Positions 26,403 through 35,314 of a stretch of 64,000 bases of DNA are shown here, one piece after another (position 1 is the first letter of the stretch; every line of letters begins with the position of its first letter). The stretch lies in contig NZ_CP019038.1 of assembly GCF_001941825.1 (NCBI RefSeq), positions 5,022,001-5,086,000 on the forward strand, read 5' to 3'. The notes beneath the pieces were generated by a model. It was given only the letters and a program-made list of their open reading frames with translations, had not been told where the DNA came from and made no database searches. Origin of the DNA: Massilia putida (GTDB lineage: Bacteria > Pseudomonadota > Gammaproteobacteria > Burkholderiales > Burkholderiaceae_D). Made by a program: the position numbers and the translations under genes.

Positions 26403-27764
26403 TCATCCGCACCGCGGGCCGCCCGTTGCGTCCCGGCGCCAGGCGCGCAAGGCGTGGCCCTTGAACGCGTAGAACAGGATCCAGACGTAGCAGGGGAGCA
26501 GCAGCCAGTAGCCGGCCTGGACGCCCGTGTGGTCGGACAGTGCGCCGTACAGGATCGGCAGCAGCGCCCCGCCGGCGATGCCCATGATGAGCAGGGCCGA
26601 GCCGCTGGCCGTGTACGGGCCGAGGCCGTCCAGGGCCAGCGGCCAGATCGCGGGCCAGACCAGGGCGTTGGCGAAGCCCAGCATGGCCAGGCACAGGACC
26701 GTGTCCGGCAGCTGCGGCAGCGCCGTCCAGCCGAGCAGGAGCCGGGACAGCGTCGTGTCGCTGGACGAGCCGAGCGTGACGCCCAGCGTCAGCAGCATGC
26801 CGGCGGCGGCCGAGAGCTGCAGCGCGCGCTTCTGCGACAGCCAGCGGGGGATGGCGACGACGCCGCACACGTAGCCCACCGCCATGAACGCCATCGTGAA
26901 CGACGTCAGCGATGCGAAGCCGGGGACACCCAGGTGGCGGCCGTACAGGCCGATGGTGTCGCCGGCGATCACTTCCACGCCCACGTACGCGAACAGCGCC
27001 AGTGCGCCCAGCACGAGCTGGGGAAAGCGCAGTACGCCGAAGCGCGTCGGTTTGAGCGTGCCGGCGCCTTCCGGCGCGATCTCGCGCAGCGGCACCAGCG
27101 CCACCACCACGGTGACCGCGAGCAGGATGCCGGCCATCAGCGCATACGGCCGCACGAGGCGCTCGGCGAGCGCGGCGCGCAGCGCGGCGCGGCCCGCCTC
27201 GTCCAGCGCGAGGAAGCCCTGTTCCGAGTAGCCCTCCATCCCGGACAGCACGACGGAACTGAACAGGATCGGCACGAGCACGCCGGCCGTCTTGTTGAAC
27301 AGGCCCATGATGCTGATCCGCATGGCGGCGCTGTCGCGCGCGCCGATGCAGACGATGTAGGGATTGACGGCCGTCTGCATCAGCGTCGTGCCGGTCGCCA
27401 GGGTGAACAGGGCCAGCAGGAACAGGGCGTACAGGCCGGACCGCGCGGCCGGGATGAACAGCAGCGCGCCCAGGCTCATGATGCCCAGGCCCAGCGCCAT
27501 GCCGCGCCGGTAGCCGGTACGCGCCAGCACGGCCGCCGCCGGCAGCGCCATCACCGTGTAGGCGATGTAGAAGGCGAACGTGACCCACAGCGCCTGGAAG
27601 TTGTTGAGGTTGCAGACGATCTTGAGGAAGGGGATCAGCGAGCCGTTGATCCAGGTGGCGCAGCCGACGATGAAGAACAGCATGCCGATGAACAGCATCG
27701 CCAGCACGACCTGGAGCGTGGAGTCCGCCCGGGCCGGCGCGGGACGCGCATTGTCAGAAACCAT
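26403..27764 (-). CDS. MFS sugar permease (FucP/glucose-galactose type)
   Basis: An inner-membrane proton symporter of about 453 residues, with twelve hydrophobic segments. The start at 27764 (MVSDNARP) precedes the first helix (VVLAMLFIGMLFFIVGC). Residues such as TWINGSLIPFLK, LMQTAVNPYIVCIG and GDTIGLYGRHLG match the FucP/GluP subgroup, where NPY is conserved. It lies between the TonB receptor (62 bp upstream) and the binding-protein gene (56 bp downstream) and likely carries the sugar delivered by the receptor across the inner membrane. Confidence 0.9.
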   Translation of the reverse strand: MVSDNARPAPARADSTLQVVLAMLFIGMLFFIVGCATWINGSLIPFLKIVCNLNNFQALWVTFAFYIAYTVMALPAAAVLARTGYRRGMALGLGIMSLGALLFIPAARSGLYALFLLALFTLATGTTLMQTAVNPYIVCIGARDSAAMRISIMGLFNKTAGVLVPILFSSVVLSGMEGYSEQGFLALDEAGRAALRAALAERLVRPYALMAGILLAVTVVVALVPLREIAPEGAGTLKPTRFGVLRFPQLVLGALALFAYVGVEVIAGDTIGLYGRHLGVPGFASLTSFTMAFMAVGYVCGVVAIPRWLSQKRALQLSAAAGMLLTLGVTLGSSSDTTLSRLLLGWTALPQLPDTVLCLAMLGFANALVWPAIWPLALDGLGPYTASGSALLIMGIAGGALLPILYGALSDHTGVQAGYWLLLPCYVWILFYAFKGHALRAWRRDATGGPRCG

Positions 27765-27826
27765 AGTGATCCGAAGTGATGTAACGGTGGCGGCGCGGGC
27801 CGCTGCCCGCGCCGGGAGGGGACCGC

Positions 27827-30439
27827 TCAGAACTTGGCGCGCACGCCGAGACTGTAGCGCGAACCGTTTTCGTACACGCCGACCGGCAGGCCGTCCGTCG
27901 TGTTGGTGCGGATGACGGCGTTCGCGATGTTGACGGCGTTGGCGTACAGGCTCCACTGTGGCGTGATGTCCCAGCTCGCGCTGGCGTCCCACTGGCCGTA
28001 TGCGCTCGTCACGTCCTGGCCACCCTCGTCCAGGCCACCGTACGATTTCGACCGGTAGTTATAAGTGATCCGCACCGAGAAGCCGTTGCGTTCGAAGTAT
28101 GGGCCGACATTGAGCTGGTTGCGCGAATTGCCCACGACGTTGAGCTTGCGGCCGCCGGCCAGGGCACCGGTCTTCGCATCGGTGAACGTGTAGTTGACGA
28201 TCGTGCCGAAGCCGTTGCCGAACGCCTGCTGCCACTGCAGTTCGAGGCCGTTCACGGTCTCGCCGTTGTCGGCGTTGTGCGGCCGGGTGACCGGGCGCAT
28301 CACGCCGGCCACGTTTTCCATCGCCGTCGACGTGTAGATGAAGGTGTCGAGCTTCTTGCCGAACACGGTTCCCGAGATCATGGAGGCATCGGCGAAATAC
28401 CATTCGGCGCCCAGTTCCCACTGGTCGGCATGGTAGGGCTTGAGCAGCGGGTTGCCGGCGGTGGCGGCGTTGGTCGTGCCGCTGACTTCCGTGCTGGCCG
28501 ACAGGTCGCTGTAGGTGTTGCGCGCCATGACGCGCGCGATGGCGCCGCGCAGCAGCAGATTCTTGCGCAGCTCGTAGACCGCGTTCAGGCTCGGCAGCAC
28601 GTCGGTATAGGTGCGGCCGATGCTGACCGGCGAGTAGACGCCGGTGCCGGCCAGGTCCTGGTTCGCCTCCGACGTCTGGCGCGTGCGCACCACGCGCACG
28701 CCGAAGTCGCCGCGCCACGGCCCGGTGGCATAGTTGGCCTTGACGTAGGCGGCCGAGATGCGTTCCTTGATGCGGTAGTACTCGCCCATCGCCTCAGCAT
28801 ACGTCATGCCCTTGTCGTACATGGCGAAGCCCTTGCTGGCGGCAAGGCCGTCGTCGACCCAGGCGAACTGCGTCAGCGAACCGGCGGTGGCGGCCCGCTG
28901 GCTGATCGGCGGCGACGCGCCGGTCGACAGGTCCGCCAGCGAGTACGATTGCCAGCCCGGGTGGCCCGGCCCGTCGGTGCCGATGATGCGGTGGTTGCGC
29001 ACCTCGTTGTCGCGGAACTTGGCCCCCACCTTGACCGACTTGATGAAGCTGTTGTCGACGTCCATCTCGAGGTCGGCCTGGGCATAGCTTTCCTTGCCGT
29101 CCATGCGGCGGATCCAGTCGCGTGCGCTCTGCAGGGTGAGCTTGGTCGGGTCGAGCGGATTCATGTCGAGGTAGTGCACCTCGTACGTGTCCGGCGCGAT
29201 GTTGATGGTGGCGCGCGTGTTCCCGGTGAACCAGAAGTTGCGGTCATGGTTGCTGCCGCCCGCTGCCGAGGTGGTGCCGGCTTGTCCATGCAGGCGCCAG
29301 GTATCGCCGTCCAGGTTGCCCTCCAGGTCGAGCACGCGCGACTTCACGAACGCGTCGCGGTAGATCGGCTCGAACGATACGCCCGTGGTCGGGCCGACGG
29401 TGCCGCCCACGACGGCCTTGGTGCCGTCGGACGTGGTGATGAAGCGCGGGTTGGTGATGTGGATGGTGTTGGTCGCATCCGCCAGGCCGCCGATCTGCCA
29501 CAGGTAGTTCTGGTTGCTGTTGTCCATGTCCATGTACGAATGCAGGTAGTTCAGGGACACGTCGGAATTGGCGGTCGGGCGCAGTTGCAGGGTCAGGTTG
29601 CCGGTCTGGCGCTCGCGGTTCTGGCGGAAGATCGGTGTGCCGCCGCCCCAGGACGCGTAGGCGTTCGGCGTGACGGCGCCGTTCTGGTCGACGATGGTGT
29701 ACTTGGTCGCGTCGGTGAAGTTTTCCAGGCCGTCGCGGCGCATCGTGCGCTTCTGCTGGCTGACGGCGATCAGCATGCCGGCCGTGCGTTCCGGGTTGCG
29801 CCAGTTGAACAGCCCGGAGAGCTGCGGGTCGGTCTTCTTCGGCAGCTTGCTGTAGGTGGCTTCGGCCGAGAACTGGCCCGTCACCGTTTCCTTGAACTGC
29901 AGCGGCTTGCGCGTCTTGACGATCACCAGGCCGCCGATGCTGCCTTCGTCGAGGTCGGACGAGGGGCTCTTGTAGACGTCCAGGCTGCCCACCAGTTCCG
30001 ACGGCAGGATGTCGTAGTTGAAGCCGCGGCTCTGCGAATCGTTCTTCCACCAGTAGGCGGACGCCACCGATTGCCCGTTCAGTTGCGTCATGTTCAGGTT
30101 CTTGTCGGTGCCGCGCACGAAGATGTCGCGGCCCTCGCCCCAGGTGCGGTCGACCGAGATGCCGGGCAGGCGCTGCAGGGAGTCCGCTACGTTCTTGTCC
30201 GGGAACTTGCCCACGTCTTCCGCGCTCACGGTATCGACGATATTGGTCGCGTCGCGCTTCTCCAGGAGGTTGCGTTTCTGTGTGGCGCGCAGGCCGTGAA
30301 CCTCGACCTGCTGCATGGAGTCGGCGGCGGGCGCGGCGGGCGCGTCGGCCTGGGCCCAGGCGCCCTGCCAGGCGACGGCTCCCAGTGCGAAGGTGATCAG
30401 CTGCGGCAGGCGTTTCTTGCGTGGCACGTTGTACGTCAT
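27827..30439 (-). CDS. TonB-dependent receptor for a carbohydrate
   Basis: An 870-residue outer-membrane receptor with a signal peptide (TFALGAVAWQGAWAQ) and a plug domain: NIVDTVSAEDVGKFPDKNVA, LQRLPGISVDR, then the barrel, ending in Phe (SLGVRAKF). DKNVAD/LQRLPGISVDR is typical of the sugar-specific CUT-type receptors of xanthomonads and oxalobacteria. No N-terminal sigma-interaction extension is seen, so regulation is not through a FecIR system. With the MFS permease and binding proteins it makes a complete uptake route from outside to cytoplasm. Confidence 0.93.
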   Translation of the reverse strand: MTYNVPRKKRLPQLITFALGAVAWQGAWAQADAPAAPAADSMQQVEVHGLRATQKRNLLEKRDATNIVDTVSAEDVGKFPDKNVADSLQRLPGISVDRTWGEGRDIFVRGTDKNLNMTQLNGQSVASAYWWKNDSQSRGFNYDILPSELVGSLDVYKSPSSDLDEGSIGGLVIVKTRKPLQFKETVTGQFSAEATYSKLPKKTDPQLSGLFNWRNPERTAGMLIAVSQQKRTMRRDGLENFTDATKYTIVDQNGAVTPNAYASWGGGTPIFRQNRERQTGNLTLQLRPTANSDVSLNYLHSYMDMDNSNQNYLWQIGGLADATNTIHITNPRFITTSDGTKAVVGGTVGPTTGVSFEPIYRDAFVKSRVLDLEGNLDGDTWRLHGQAGTTSAAGGSNHDRNFWFTGNTRATINIAPDTYEVHYLDMNPLDPTKLTLQSARDWIRRMDGKESYAQADLEMDVDNSFIKSVKVGAKFRDNEVRNHRIIGTDGPGHPGWQSYSLADLSTGASPPISQRAATAGSLTQFAWVDDGLAASKGFAMYDKGMTYAEAMGEYYRIKERISAAYVKANYATGPWRGDFGVRVVRTRQTSEANQDLAGTGVYSPVSIGRTYTDVLPSLNAVYELRKNLLLRGAIARVMARNTYSDLSASTEVSGTTNAATAGNPLLKPYHADQWELGAEWYFADASMISGTVFGKKLDTFIYTSTAMENVAGVMRPVTRPHNADNGETVNGLELQWQQAFGNGFGTIVNYTFTDAKTGALAGGRKLNVVGNSRNQLNVGPYFERNGFSVRITYNYRSKSYGGLDEGGQDVTSAYGQWDASASWDITPQWSLYANAVNIANAVIRTNTTDGLPVGVYENGSRYSLGVRAKF

Positions 30440-30475
30440 CTCTGCTTCCTGTTCTTGTTGGTTATTGGACTGTCT

Positions 30476-30507
30476 CTAAAAAATCCCGGCGCGCACCGCA
30501 CGCCGGG
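30476..30507 (-). terminator. Rho-independent terminator after the second binding-protein gene
   Basis: On the minus strand CCCGGCG pairs with CGCCGGG around a 9-nt loop, followed by A and TTTTTT. It lies in the 97-bp gap between the binding-protein gene (30537) and the TonB receptor, so it should end or attenuate the first transcript and make the receptor's expression partly independent. Confidence 0.8.
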
Positions 30508-30536
30508 CCATCCACACATCTGAGGAGGGTGTGAAA

Positions 30537-31796
30537 TCATCGGACCGGCGGCCGGTGCCACTGGTCCATGTTCTGCTGCAGGCGCTGCGCGGCCGTGCGC
30601 GCCGACATGTTGCCGTTCAGGACGGCGGCGTTGACGTCCCAGAGCACCTGCTCCAGCGGTACGGCGCCGCGGTTCAGGAACTGCGCATTCAGGCGGAAGC
30701 TCGTGCCGCACCGGTCGCGCCATCCCGCCATTTGCTTGGCCAGCGGATCGGTGATCGCGATCAGGTGGGTGGACAGCGAGAAGAAGCCGACGGCGCCGTT
30801 CGTGTACAGGTCGGCGAATTCCTGCGTGGCCATCCAGGCCAGCAGCTTCCAGCCGTCTTCCCGGTTGCGTGCATGGCGGTTCAGGCCGACGCCGATATCC
30901 ATGTGGTCCGTCACCTGGCAGCGCTCGCCGGGATGGACGACGGGCGGCCGGAACACGCCCAGTTCCAGGCCGGGCACCTTGTTGAAATAGGCGATGTCCC
31001 AGGAACCGGCCGGATAGACGGCCGCCTGGCCATCGGCGAACTGGCGCCGGCTGTCGGCGTAGCCCTGGCCCGCGACCCCATGGCCGAGATAGGGCGCGAG
31101 ACGGCTTTCGAACGCCAGGGCCGCCATGAAGCGGGCATCGGTGAAGCGGGCCTTCCCCGTCGCCAGCGCCCGGCGGCCGTCTTCGCCGCCCCACCAGGCA
31201 GGACCGACGTTGGTGAACAGCGTCTGCGTGGCTTCCCAGCGATCGGCCGTGCCGAGGGCGAGCGGCACGGTGCCCGTGCGGCGCACCGCCTCGAGGACGG
31301 CGATGAATTCCTCGGCCGTCTCCGGCACCTGCAGCCCGAGGCGCGCGAAGATCCGTTTGTTGTAGAAGAAGCCGTGCAGCACGGAGGCCACCGGCAGGCA
31401 GAATACATCGCGCCCATCGTCGGTCTGCCAGGCCAGGCGGGCACGCGCATTGAAATGTTCCATCCCGGGCAGGCCGTTCAGCCGCTCGAGGTAGCCTTTG
31501 CGGTACAAGGCCAGCGACACGTCGAACGGCCGGCACGCGACGACGTCACCTGCCGTCCCGGCGGCGAGGCGGTCGGCCAGGGCGGCATCGTACTGCGTCG
31601 GCGCCGTACCCGCGAACCGCACGCTGATACCGGGGTGCTTGCGCTCGAATGCCGGAATCAGCACCGATTCCCACAGGTCGCGGTCGTCCGTGCGCCAGCT
31701 CTCGAGCACGATCGTGCCGGCGTGCGCGGACAGCCACAGGGGCGCCAGTGCAAGCAGGAGAAAGCGTCGAAGGGCGCGCAGGCGCAGGCCGGACAT
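30537..31796 (-). CDS. Second periplasmic sugar-binding protein, orphan
   Basis: A 419-residue family 1 solute-binding protein. The signal is RRFLLLALAPLWLSAHAG, then TIVLESWRTDDRDLW, IPAFERKHPGISVRF, ASVLHGFFYNKRIFARLGL and MATQEFADLYTNGAVGFFS. It differs clearly from the protein at 25045 (the two are not a tandem duplicate), so two different ligands or states may be bound. No ABC partner gene is adjacent. It is the promoter-proximal gene of the cluster, downstream of a perfect palindrome at 31845, and is followed by a terminator. Confidence 0.88.
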   Translation of the reverse strand: MSGLRLRALRRFLLLALAPLWLSAHAGTIVLESWRTDDRDLWESVLIPAFERKHPGISVRFAGTAPTQYDAALADRLAAGTAGDVVACRPFDVSLALYRKGYLERLNGLPGMEHFNARARLAWQTDDGRDVFCLPVASVLHGFFYNKRIFARLGLQVPETAEEFIAVLEAVRRTGTVPLALGTADRWEATQTLFTNVGPAWWGGEDGRRALATGKARFTDARFMAALAFESRLAPYLGHGVAGQGYADSRRQFADGQAAVYPAGSWDIAYFNKVPGLELGVFRPPVVHPGERCQVTDHMDIGVGLNRHARNREDGWKLLAWMATQEFADLYTNGAVGFFSLSTHLIAITDPLAKQMAGWRDRCGTSFRLNAQFLNRGAVPLEQVLWDVNAAVLNGNMSARTAAQRLQQNMDQWHRPPVR

Positions 31797-31844
31797 GGGT
31801 TCCTCTCATCGGCATGAATACAGTGGACCCATGCTAGCAGCCGA

Positions 31845-31856
31845 TGTTACGTAACA
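31845..31856. promoter_or_regulatory. Perfect 12-bp palindrome TGTTACGTAACA, possible operator
   Basis: TGTTACGTAACA lies 49 bp upstream of the binding-protein ATG (31796). Its form resembles LacI/GalR-type operators. A half-like copy (TGTTACGTT) occurs at 31945-31953, and GTTACATC, a half site, is found on the minus strand just before the MFS gene (27773-27780). No LacI-family gene is in the window, so the reader would have to be elsewhere. Confidence 0.5.
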
Positions 31857-32293
31857 CCATGGCGGAGAAGGCGCCTTCCGGGAATTGATAAGTAGTTGAT
31901 TTTATTGAGGATAAAATCGAGCGAAATGCATGAGCCTTACTTATTGTTACGTTGGGCGCTTGTCCAAGAGCGGGACTGCGCTCCGCCCGCGGTGGCCTGT
32001 GCAAGCTTGCGCAAGATTCGCTTACAAAACTTTACAAAACTTCCTGCTTGCTTACCGACAGTCACCGGCCATGAACATCGACGGTGCAGGTCGGGCGTGT
32101 CGATTCGTCTTGCTTCGAACCATCAATGTACCAACCACGCGACGTTGTGGTGGCCGGGCGTGCCATAGATCGGTCTCCTTGTTCCGGATTTCATCCCGTC
32201 GTTGCGCGACTGCTGCATTCTTGACGATTCCGCACCCGACAAGTGTGCCATCCATGTGAAATCAAATGAACTACCCACAGCGCTGTCGCACGC
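31857..32293. other. Intergenic region with small repeats
   Basis: About 440 bp without a supported gene. It contains an inverted repeat GATTTTAT/ATAAAATC at 31898-31918, a palindrome GCAAGCTTGC at 32001-32010, and a 10-bp tandem duplication TTACAAAACT at 32022-32041. These may belong to the promoter of the sugar cluster or be remnants. Confidence 0.45.
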
Positions 32294-32600
32294 ATGGCTT
32301 ATGTCGATGACGCCGGATGGACCGAGCAGGCCGAGCTTATCGTGCACATCATGATTGCGGAGACGCCAATGCCTACGTTTAGCGAGGCCGGGATCGCTCG
32401 GGGATTGCGTGACAAGGAGCTCATCCTCTATTACCGGCCCAAGGCATCGCTGATCACGAACCGTGTCGTTGGCGCCGAAGCGCCGGCGCGCGGGTGGCGT
32501 CGGGACGGCGGCATCGCGACGCCGGCGTCCTTTCTCCCGGCGATTCAGGACGCCAGGCTGCCGAGTGACTCCGGTTGGGTGTTCCGCCCGCATGACACGG
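32294..32600 (+). pseudogene. Relic of an EAL-domain protein
   Basis: The frame from 32294 reads GLRDKELILYYRPKASL, then RVVGAEAPARGWRRDGG, then ASFLPAIQDARLPSDSGWVF. This is the start of a c-di-GMP phosphodiesterase EAL domain (compare ELxLxYQPKVDL, GxEALxRW, FIPxAEETGLI). The central motif has decayed: EAL is EAP and the R-W core is broken, so no activity is expected. The later domain is missing; the frame then runs antisense to the YqjK-like gene. Confidence 0.62.
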
Positions 32601-32608
32601 GCGGGGGA

Positions 32609-32902
32609 TCAGCGCCGCAGCTGCGCCAGGATGCCCAGCGCGCCCCGGGCCATCTTCCATGCGGACAGGGCCGACGTGGCGACGCCGGCCAGGCGCTTGC
32701 GGCGCATGAGGACGAGCCCCAGCGCGGCACCGGCCGCACCCAGCGCGAGCTTGCGGTTGGCCGCGACGTAGCCTGCCAGCGGCAGCCCGGCCATCACCTT
32801 GGACGGCCGCAGCGCGTTCAGTTCGAAGGCCAGGCCCACGCGCTGTTCGGCGCATTGTTCGATCAGCGCGGCGCGGCGCGCGGCGAGGTTGTCTTTATTC
32901 AT
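32609..32902 (-). CDS. Small YqjK-like protein
   Basis: A 97-residue protein (start MNKDNLAARR at 32902, overlapping the YqjE-type stop by 8 nt). It has a basic N terminus, then one or two weak hydrophobic stretches (LALGAAGAALGLVLM), and a basic tail. Its position at the end of a yqjD-yqjE pair matches YqjK of Enterobacteria. The sequence match is weak, so the name rests mostly on context. Likely membrane associated; the function is unknown. Confidence 0.65.
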   Translation of the reverse strand: MNKDNLAARRAALIEQCAEQRVGLAFELNALRPSKVMAGLPLAGYVAANRKLALGAAGAALGLVLMRRKRLAGVATSALSAWKMARGALGILAQLRR

Positions 32903-33299
32903 CGCCCGCTCCCGCATGCTGCGCCGCGTGGTGGGCTACGCCCTGGCGCAGGTAATCGATGTCGTCGCGCAGCTCGGCCAGCGTGGCGGACAGCAGCGGC
33001 GCCTCCGCGTTCATGCTGGCACGCACCTTCAGCAAGATGATGCCGGCAACAAAGCCGAACAGCACGGCCATGCCGCCGACGGCTTGCAGGCGGTAGGTGT
33101 CCCAGAAGATGGCGATGACGAATAGCGCCGCCAGCAGCAGGGCGCCGGCCGCCAGGAACACGGCCAGCAGGGTCCACGCGAGGTGGCCCAGCAGGCGTCG
33201 TGCGTCTTCCTGGAATTCGACGGCGGCCAGCTCCAGGCGCGTGCTCGCCATGGCGACGAGAGTCGCCCCGATGCGGCCGGCCGTCGCGAAGAATGCCAT
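32895..33299 (-). CDS. YqjE-type membrane protein (holin superfamily PF07332)
   Basis: A 134-residue membrane protein. Two TM hairpins: WTLLAVFLAAGALLLAALFV and AVGGMAVLFGFVAGIILL, preceded by an amphipathic helix ELAAVEFQEDARR, the pattern of the YqjE family. It shares its start base with the stop of the upstream YqjD-like gene and overlaps the downstream small gene, so the three form an operon. In Enterobacteria the yqjD-E-K genes respond to stationary phase and osmotic stress; regulation here is not visible. Confidence 0.85.
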   Translation of the reverse strand: MAFFATAGRIGATLVAMASTRLELAAVEFQEDARRLLGHLAWTLLAVFLAAGALLLAALFVIAIFWDTYRLQAVGGMAVLFGFVAGIILLKVRASMNAEAPLLSATLAELRDDIDYLRQGVAHHAAQHAGAGDE

Positions 33300-33619
33300 T
33301 ATTTACGGGCGATCAGCATGCCGATCACGACGCCGACTGCGGTGCCGAGGCCGACGGCCTTCCACGGGTTTTCCTTGACGTATTCGTCGGTGGCCTTGGC
33401 GGCGACCTTGGCCTTTTCGACGGCAACCTCTTCCAGGCGGATGATGTCTTCCTTGGCCTTGACGAGGGTGCGCTCGAACTTGGCCTTGGCGACCTTGAAC
33501 TCTTCGCCCGTCAGGTGGCCGCTGTGGCGCAGCCACGCTTCCGCGTCCTGGATGACGGTCTTCAGGTCGGACAGCAACTGGTCGCGGGCGCCGGTCTGGG
33601 TCGGGATTTTTTCCATCAT
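33299..33619 (-). CDS. YqjD/ElaB-like ribosome-associated membrane protein (DUF883)
   Basis: A 106-residue protein with a long central helix (LLSDLKTVIQDAEAWL, then VAKAKFERTLVKAKEDI) and a single C-terminal TM (GLGTAVGVVIGMLIA) with an Arg-Lys end. This is the DUF883 layout of ElaB and YqjD, which bind 70S ribosomes and dock them on the inner membrane in stationary phase. It is the first gene of the operon, with a strong GAGG site. A 119-bp structured repeat lies just upstream (33642-33760). Confidence 0.88.
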   Translation of the reverse strand: MMEKIPTQTGARDQLLSDLKTVIQDAEAWLRHSGHLTGEEFKVAKAKFERTLVKAKEDIIRLEEVAVEKAKVAAKATDEYVKENPWKAVGLGTAVGVVIGMLIARK

Positions 33620-33641
33620 GTGAACCTCTCGTTATCGGTTA

Positions 33642-33760
33642 GGGACCTCGAAAGACCGTCGCGAACGGCAGCAGATTCGACCGCGAAGCGCTGCTGTACG
33701 AGGAGTACGGCGGGCATCGCAAGTCAAAGCCGCAACACGCAGCCGGTTTTTCGGCGTCCC
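33642..33760. repeat. 119-bp structured intergenic repeat, copy 1
   Basis: The ends GGGACCTCGAAAGACCG and CGGTTTTTCGGCGTCCC can pair as a long stem. Inside is a hairpin GCTGTAC-GAGGA-GTACGGC. Compared with copy 2 at 40623-40741, the two have the same length, the same loops (ACGAG, GCATCGCA, GCAACACGCA) and paired changes in the stems. It lies between the yqjD-like gene (minus) and ubiA (minus). It could be an RNA element or a REP-like repeat. Confidence 0.75.
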
Positions 33761-33780
33761 TGGTTGTGTTACGGACAATA

Positions 33781-34638
33781 TTATCCTAAAGCATAGTCTA
33801 GCGCGACACCAGCGAACACGGCCGCACCCAACCAGTTGTTATGGTTGAAGGCGGCGAAGCACTTCATGCGGTCGCGTCCGCGGATCAGCGTATAGTGGTA
33901 GACGGCCATCCCGGCCGCCACCGCGATACCCGCCACGAACCACCAGCGCAGGCCCAGCATCCAGCCGCAGGCGAGGTCGATGCCGAGCGCGGCCGCGTAG
34001 CACACCATGATGGCGAAGACGTCGTAGCGGCCGAACGTGATGGCGGACGTGCGGATGCCGATGATCAGGTCGTCGTCGCGGTCGACCATCGCATATTCCG
34101 TGTCGTACGCGACCGACCAGAACACGTTCGCGGCCAGCAGCCACCACGCCACGGCCGGCACGTGGTTCTGCACGGCGGCGAAGGCCATCGGGATGCCGAA
34201 GCCGAACGCGATGCCGAGATAGGCCTGCGGGATCGCGAAGAAGCGCTTGAAATACGGATAGCTGCCGGCCACGATCACGGCCACGACGGACAGTTCTTTC
34301 GTCAGCGTGTTCAAGGGCAGGATCAGCAGGAACGAGACGATCGCGAGCACGGCCGCCACCATCAGCGCTTCCCAGCCCTTGATGCGGCCGCTGGTCAGCG
34401 GGCGGTCGACCGTACGCTTGACGTGGCGGTCGAAGTCACGGTCGGCGTAATCGTTGATCGCGCAGCCGCTGGATCGCATCAGCGCGGTGCCGACGATGAA
34501 GATCACGAGATACAACGGATCGGGATGCCCGCCGGATGCCATCCACAAGGCCCACAGTGTCGGCCACAACAGCAGCAGGATGCCGATCGGCTTGTGAGCA
34601 CGGACCAGGCGGAAATAGAGCGCCAGCTTGTTCATCAT
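33781..34638 (-). CDS. ubiA: 4-hydroxybenzoate octaprenyltransferase
   Basis: Membrane prenyltransferase that attaches the polyprenyl tail to 4-hydroxybenzoate in ubiquinone synthesis. About 285 residues from 34638 ([19 protein letters not shown]); a longer upstream start lacks family similarity. The two Asp-rich motifs that bind Mg and prenyl diphosphate are present: [18 protein letters not shown] with RPLTSG, and [15 protein letters not shown]. Eight or nine TM helices are predictable. It is a single gene, as common in betaproteobacteria, convergent with nothing, next to the repeat element. Confidence 0.95.
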   Translation of the reverse strand: MMNKLALYFRLVRAHKPIGILLLLWPTLWALWMASGGHPDPLYLVIFIVGTALMRSSGCAINDYADRDFDRHVKRTVDRPLTSGRIKGWEALMVAAVLAIVSFLLILPLNTLTKELSVVAVIVAGSYPYFKRFFAIPQAYLGIAFGFGIPMAFAAVQNHVPAVAWWLLAANVFWSVAYDTEYAMVDRDDDLIIGIRTSAITFGRYDVFAIMVCYAAALGIDLACGWMLGLRWWFVAGIAVAAGMAVYHYTLIRGRDRMKCFAAFNHNNWLGAAVFAGVALDYALG

Positions 34639-34801
34639 TCGTGTTGATTGAATATCTGCAAGGTCAGGATTGTAGCCTGTCGGGGCGCGCCCGGCGGTAC
34701 GGCGTCGATCGCGGGAACCGATCGCGCGCACGTCGACGATGCACAAGGCATGCAATCTGCGCAGGATTTACGCTGCCGCTTTCGACTAAGGAGACATTCG
34801 T

Positions 34802-35314
34802 ATGCGGTTCGCAACCATGGTGATGCTGGCCGGAATTGGGCTCGGCTGTTGTACGCTCGCGCACGCCGGCGGACAGGCGGAGCGGGGAGGCTGGACGGAA
34901 GCGCAGTCGCTGCGCGAACTGCCGGCCGGCATCCAGGCGCTGCTCGGCGTGGGACTCGGCGCGGACGGGATCGCCGACCGCGGCGAGGATTTCAACGAAG
35001 GCGACGTCCGCGCCGACAACATGCCGACGCGCCGCTTCGCGCTCGGCATCGTGAACGGCGACACCGCCATGGTGGCCGTGGAACAGGGCGGGCGCGCCTA
35101 TGCGGTGAGCGCCGTGGAATTCAAGCAGGCCGGCTCGACGTGGGACGTGGTGCGCTGCGCGCCGATGAGCGAATTGCCGCGCCGCGGCGCGGAACTGGCC
35201 GACGCCTTCAGCGGGCGCCGTGCCGGTCCGTGCCGCGACCCGGGCAGTCGGACGGCGCAACCGGTCGTGCCGGCGGCCCTGCAGACGCGCGTCAGGCCGC
35301 GGCCTGGAGCGTGA
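34802..35314 (+). CDS. Exported protein of unknown function
   Basis: A 170-residue protein with an AAGGAG ribosome site and a signal peptide (RFATMVMLAGIGLG, then CCTLAHAG). The mature part has a region LPAGIQALLGVGLGADGIADRG, then RRFALGIVNGDTAMVAVEQGGR, suggesting a small beta fold. No family recognised. Its 3' end overlaps the convergent oxyR gene by 23 nt. Confidence 0.65.
   Translation: MRFATMVMLAGIGLGCCTLAHAGGQAERGGWTEAQSLRELPAGIQALLGVGLGADGIADRGEDFNEGDVRADNMPTRRFALGIVNGDTAMVAVEQGGRAYAVSAVEFKQAGSTWDVVRCAPMSELPRRGAELADAFSGRRAGPCRDPGSRTAQPVVPAALQTRVRPRPGA

Noticed and set aside
28277..30523. 748-codon plus-strand frame antisense to the TonB receptor
   Set aside because: Composition (His, Arg, Val, Gly rich, no domain) is that of an antisense shadow; the receptor on the other strand is complete.
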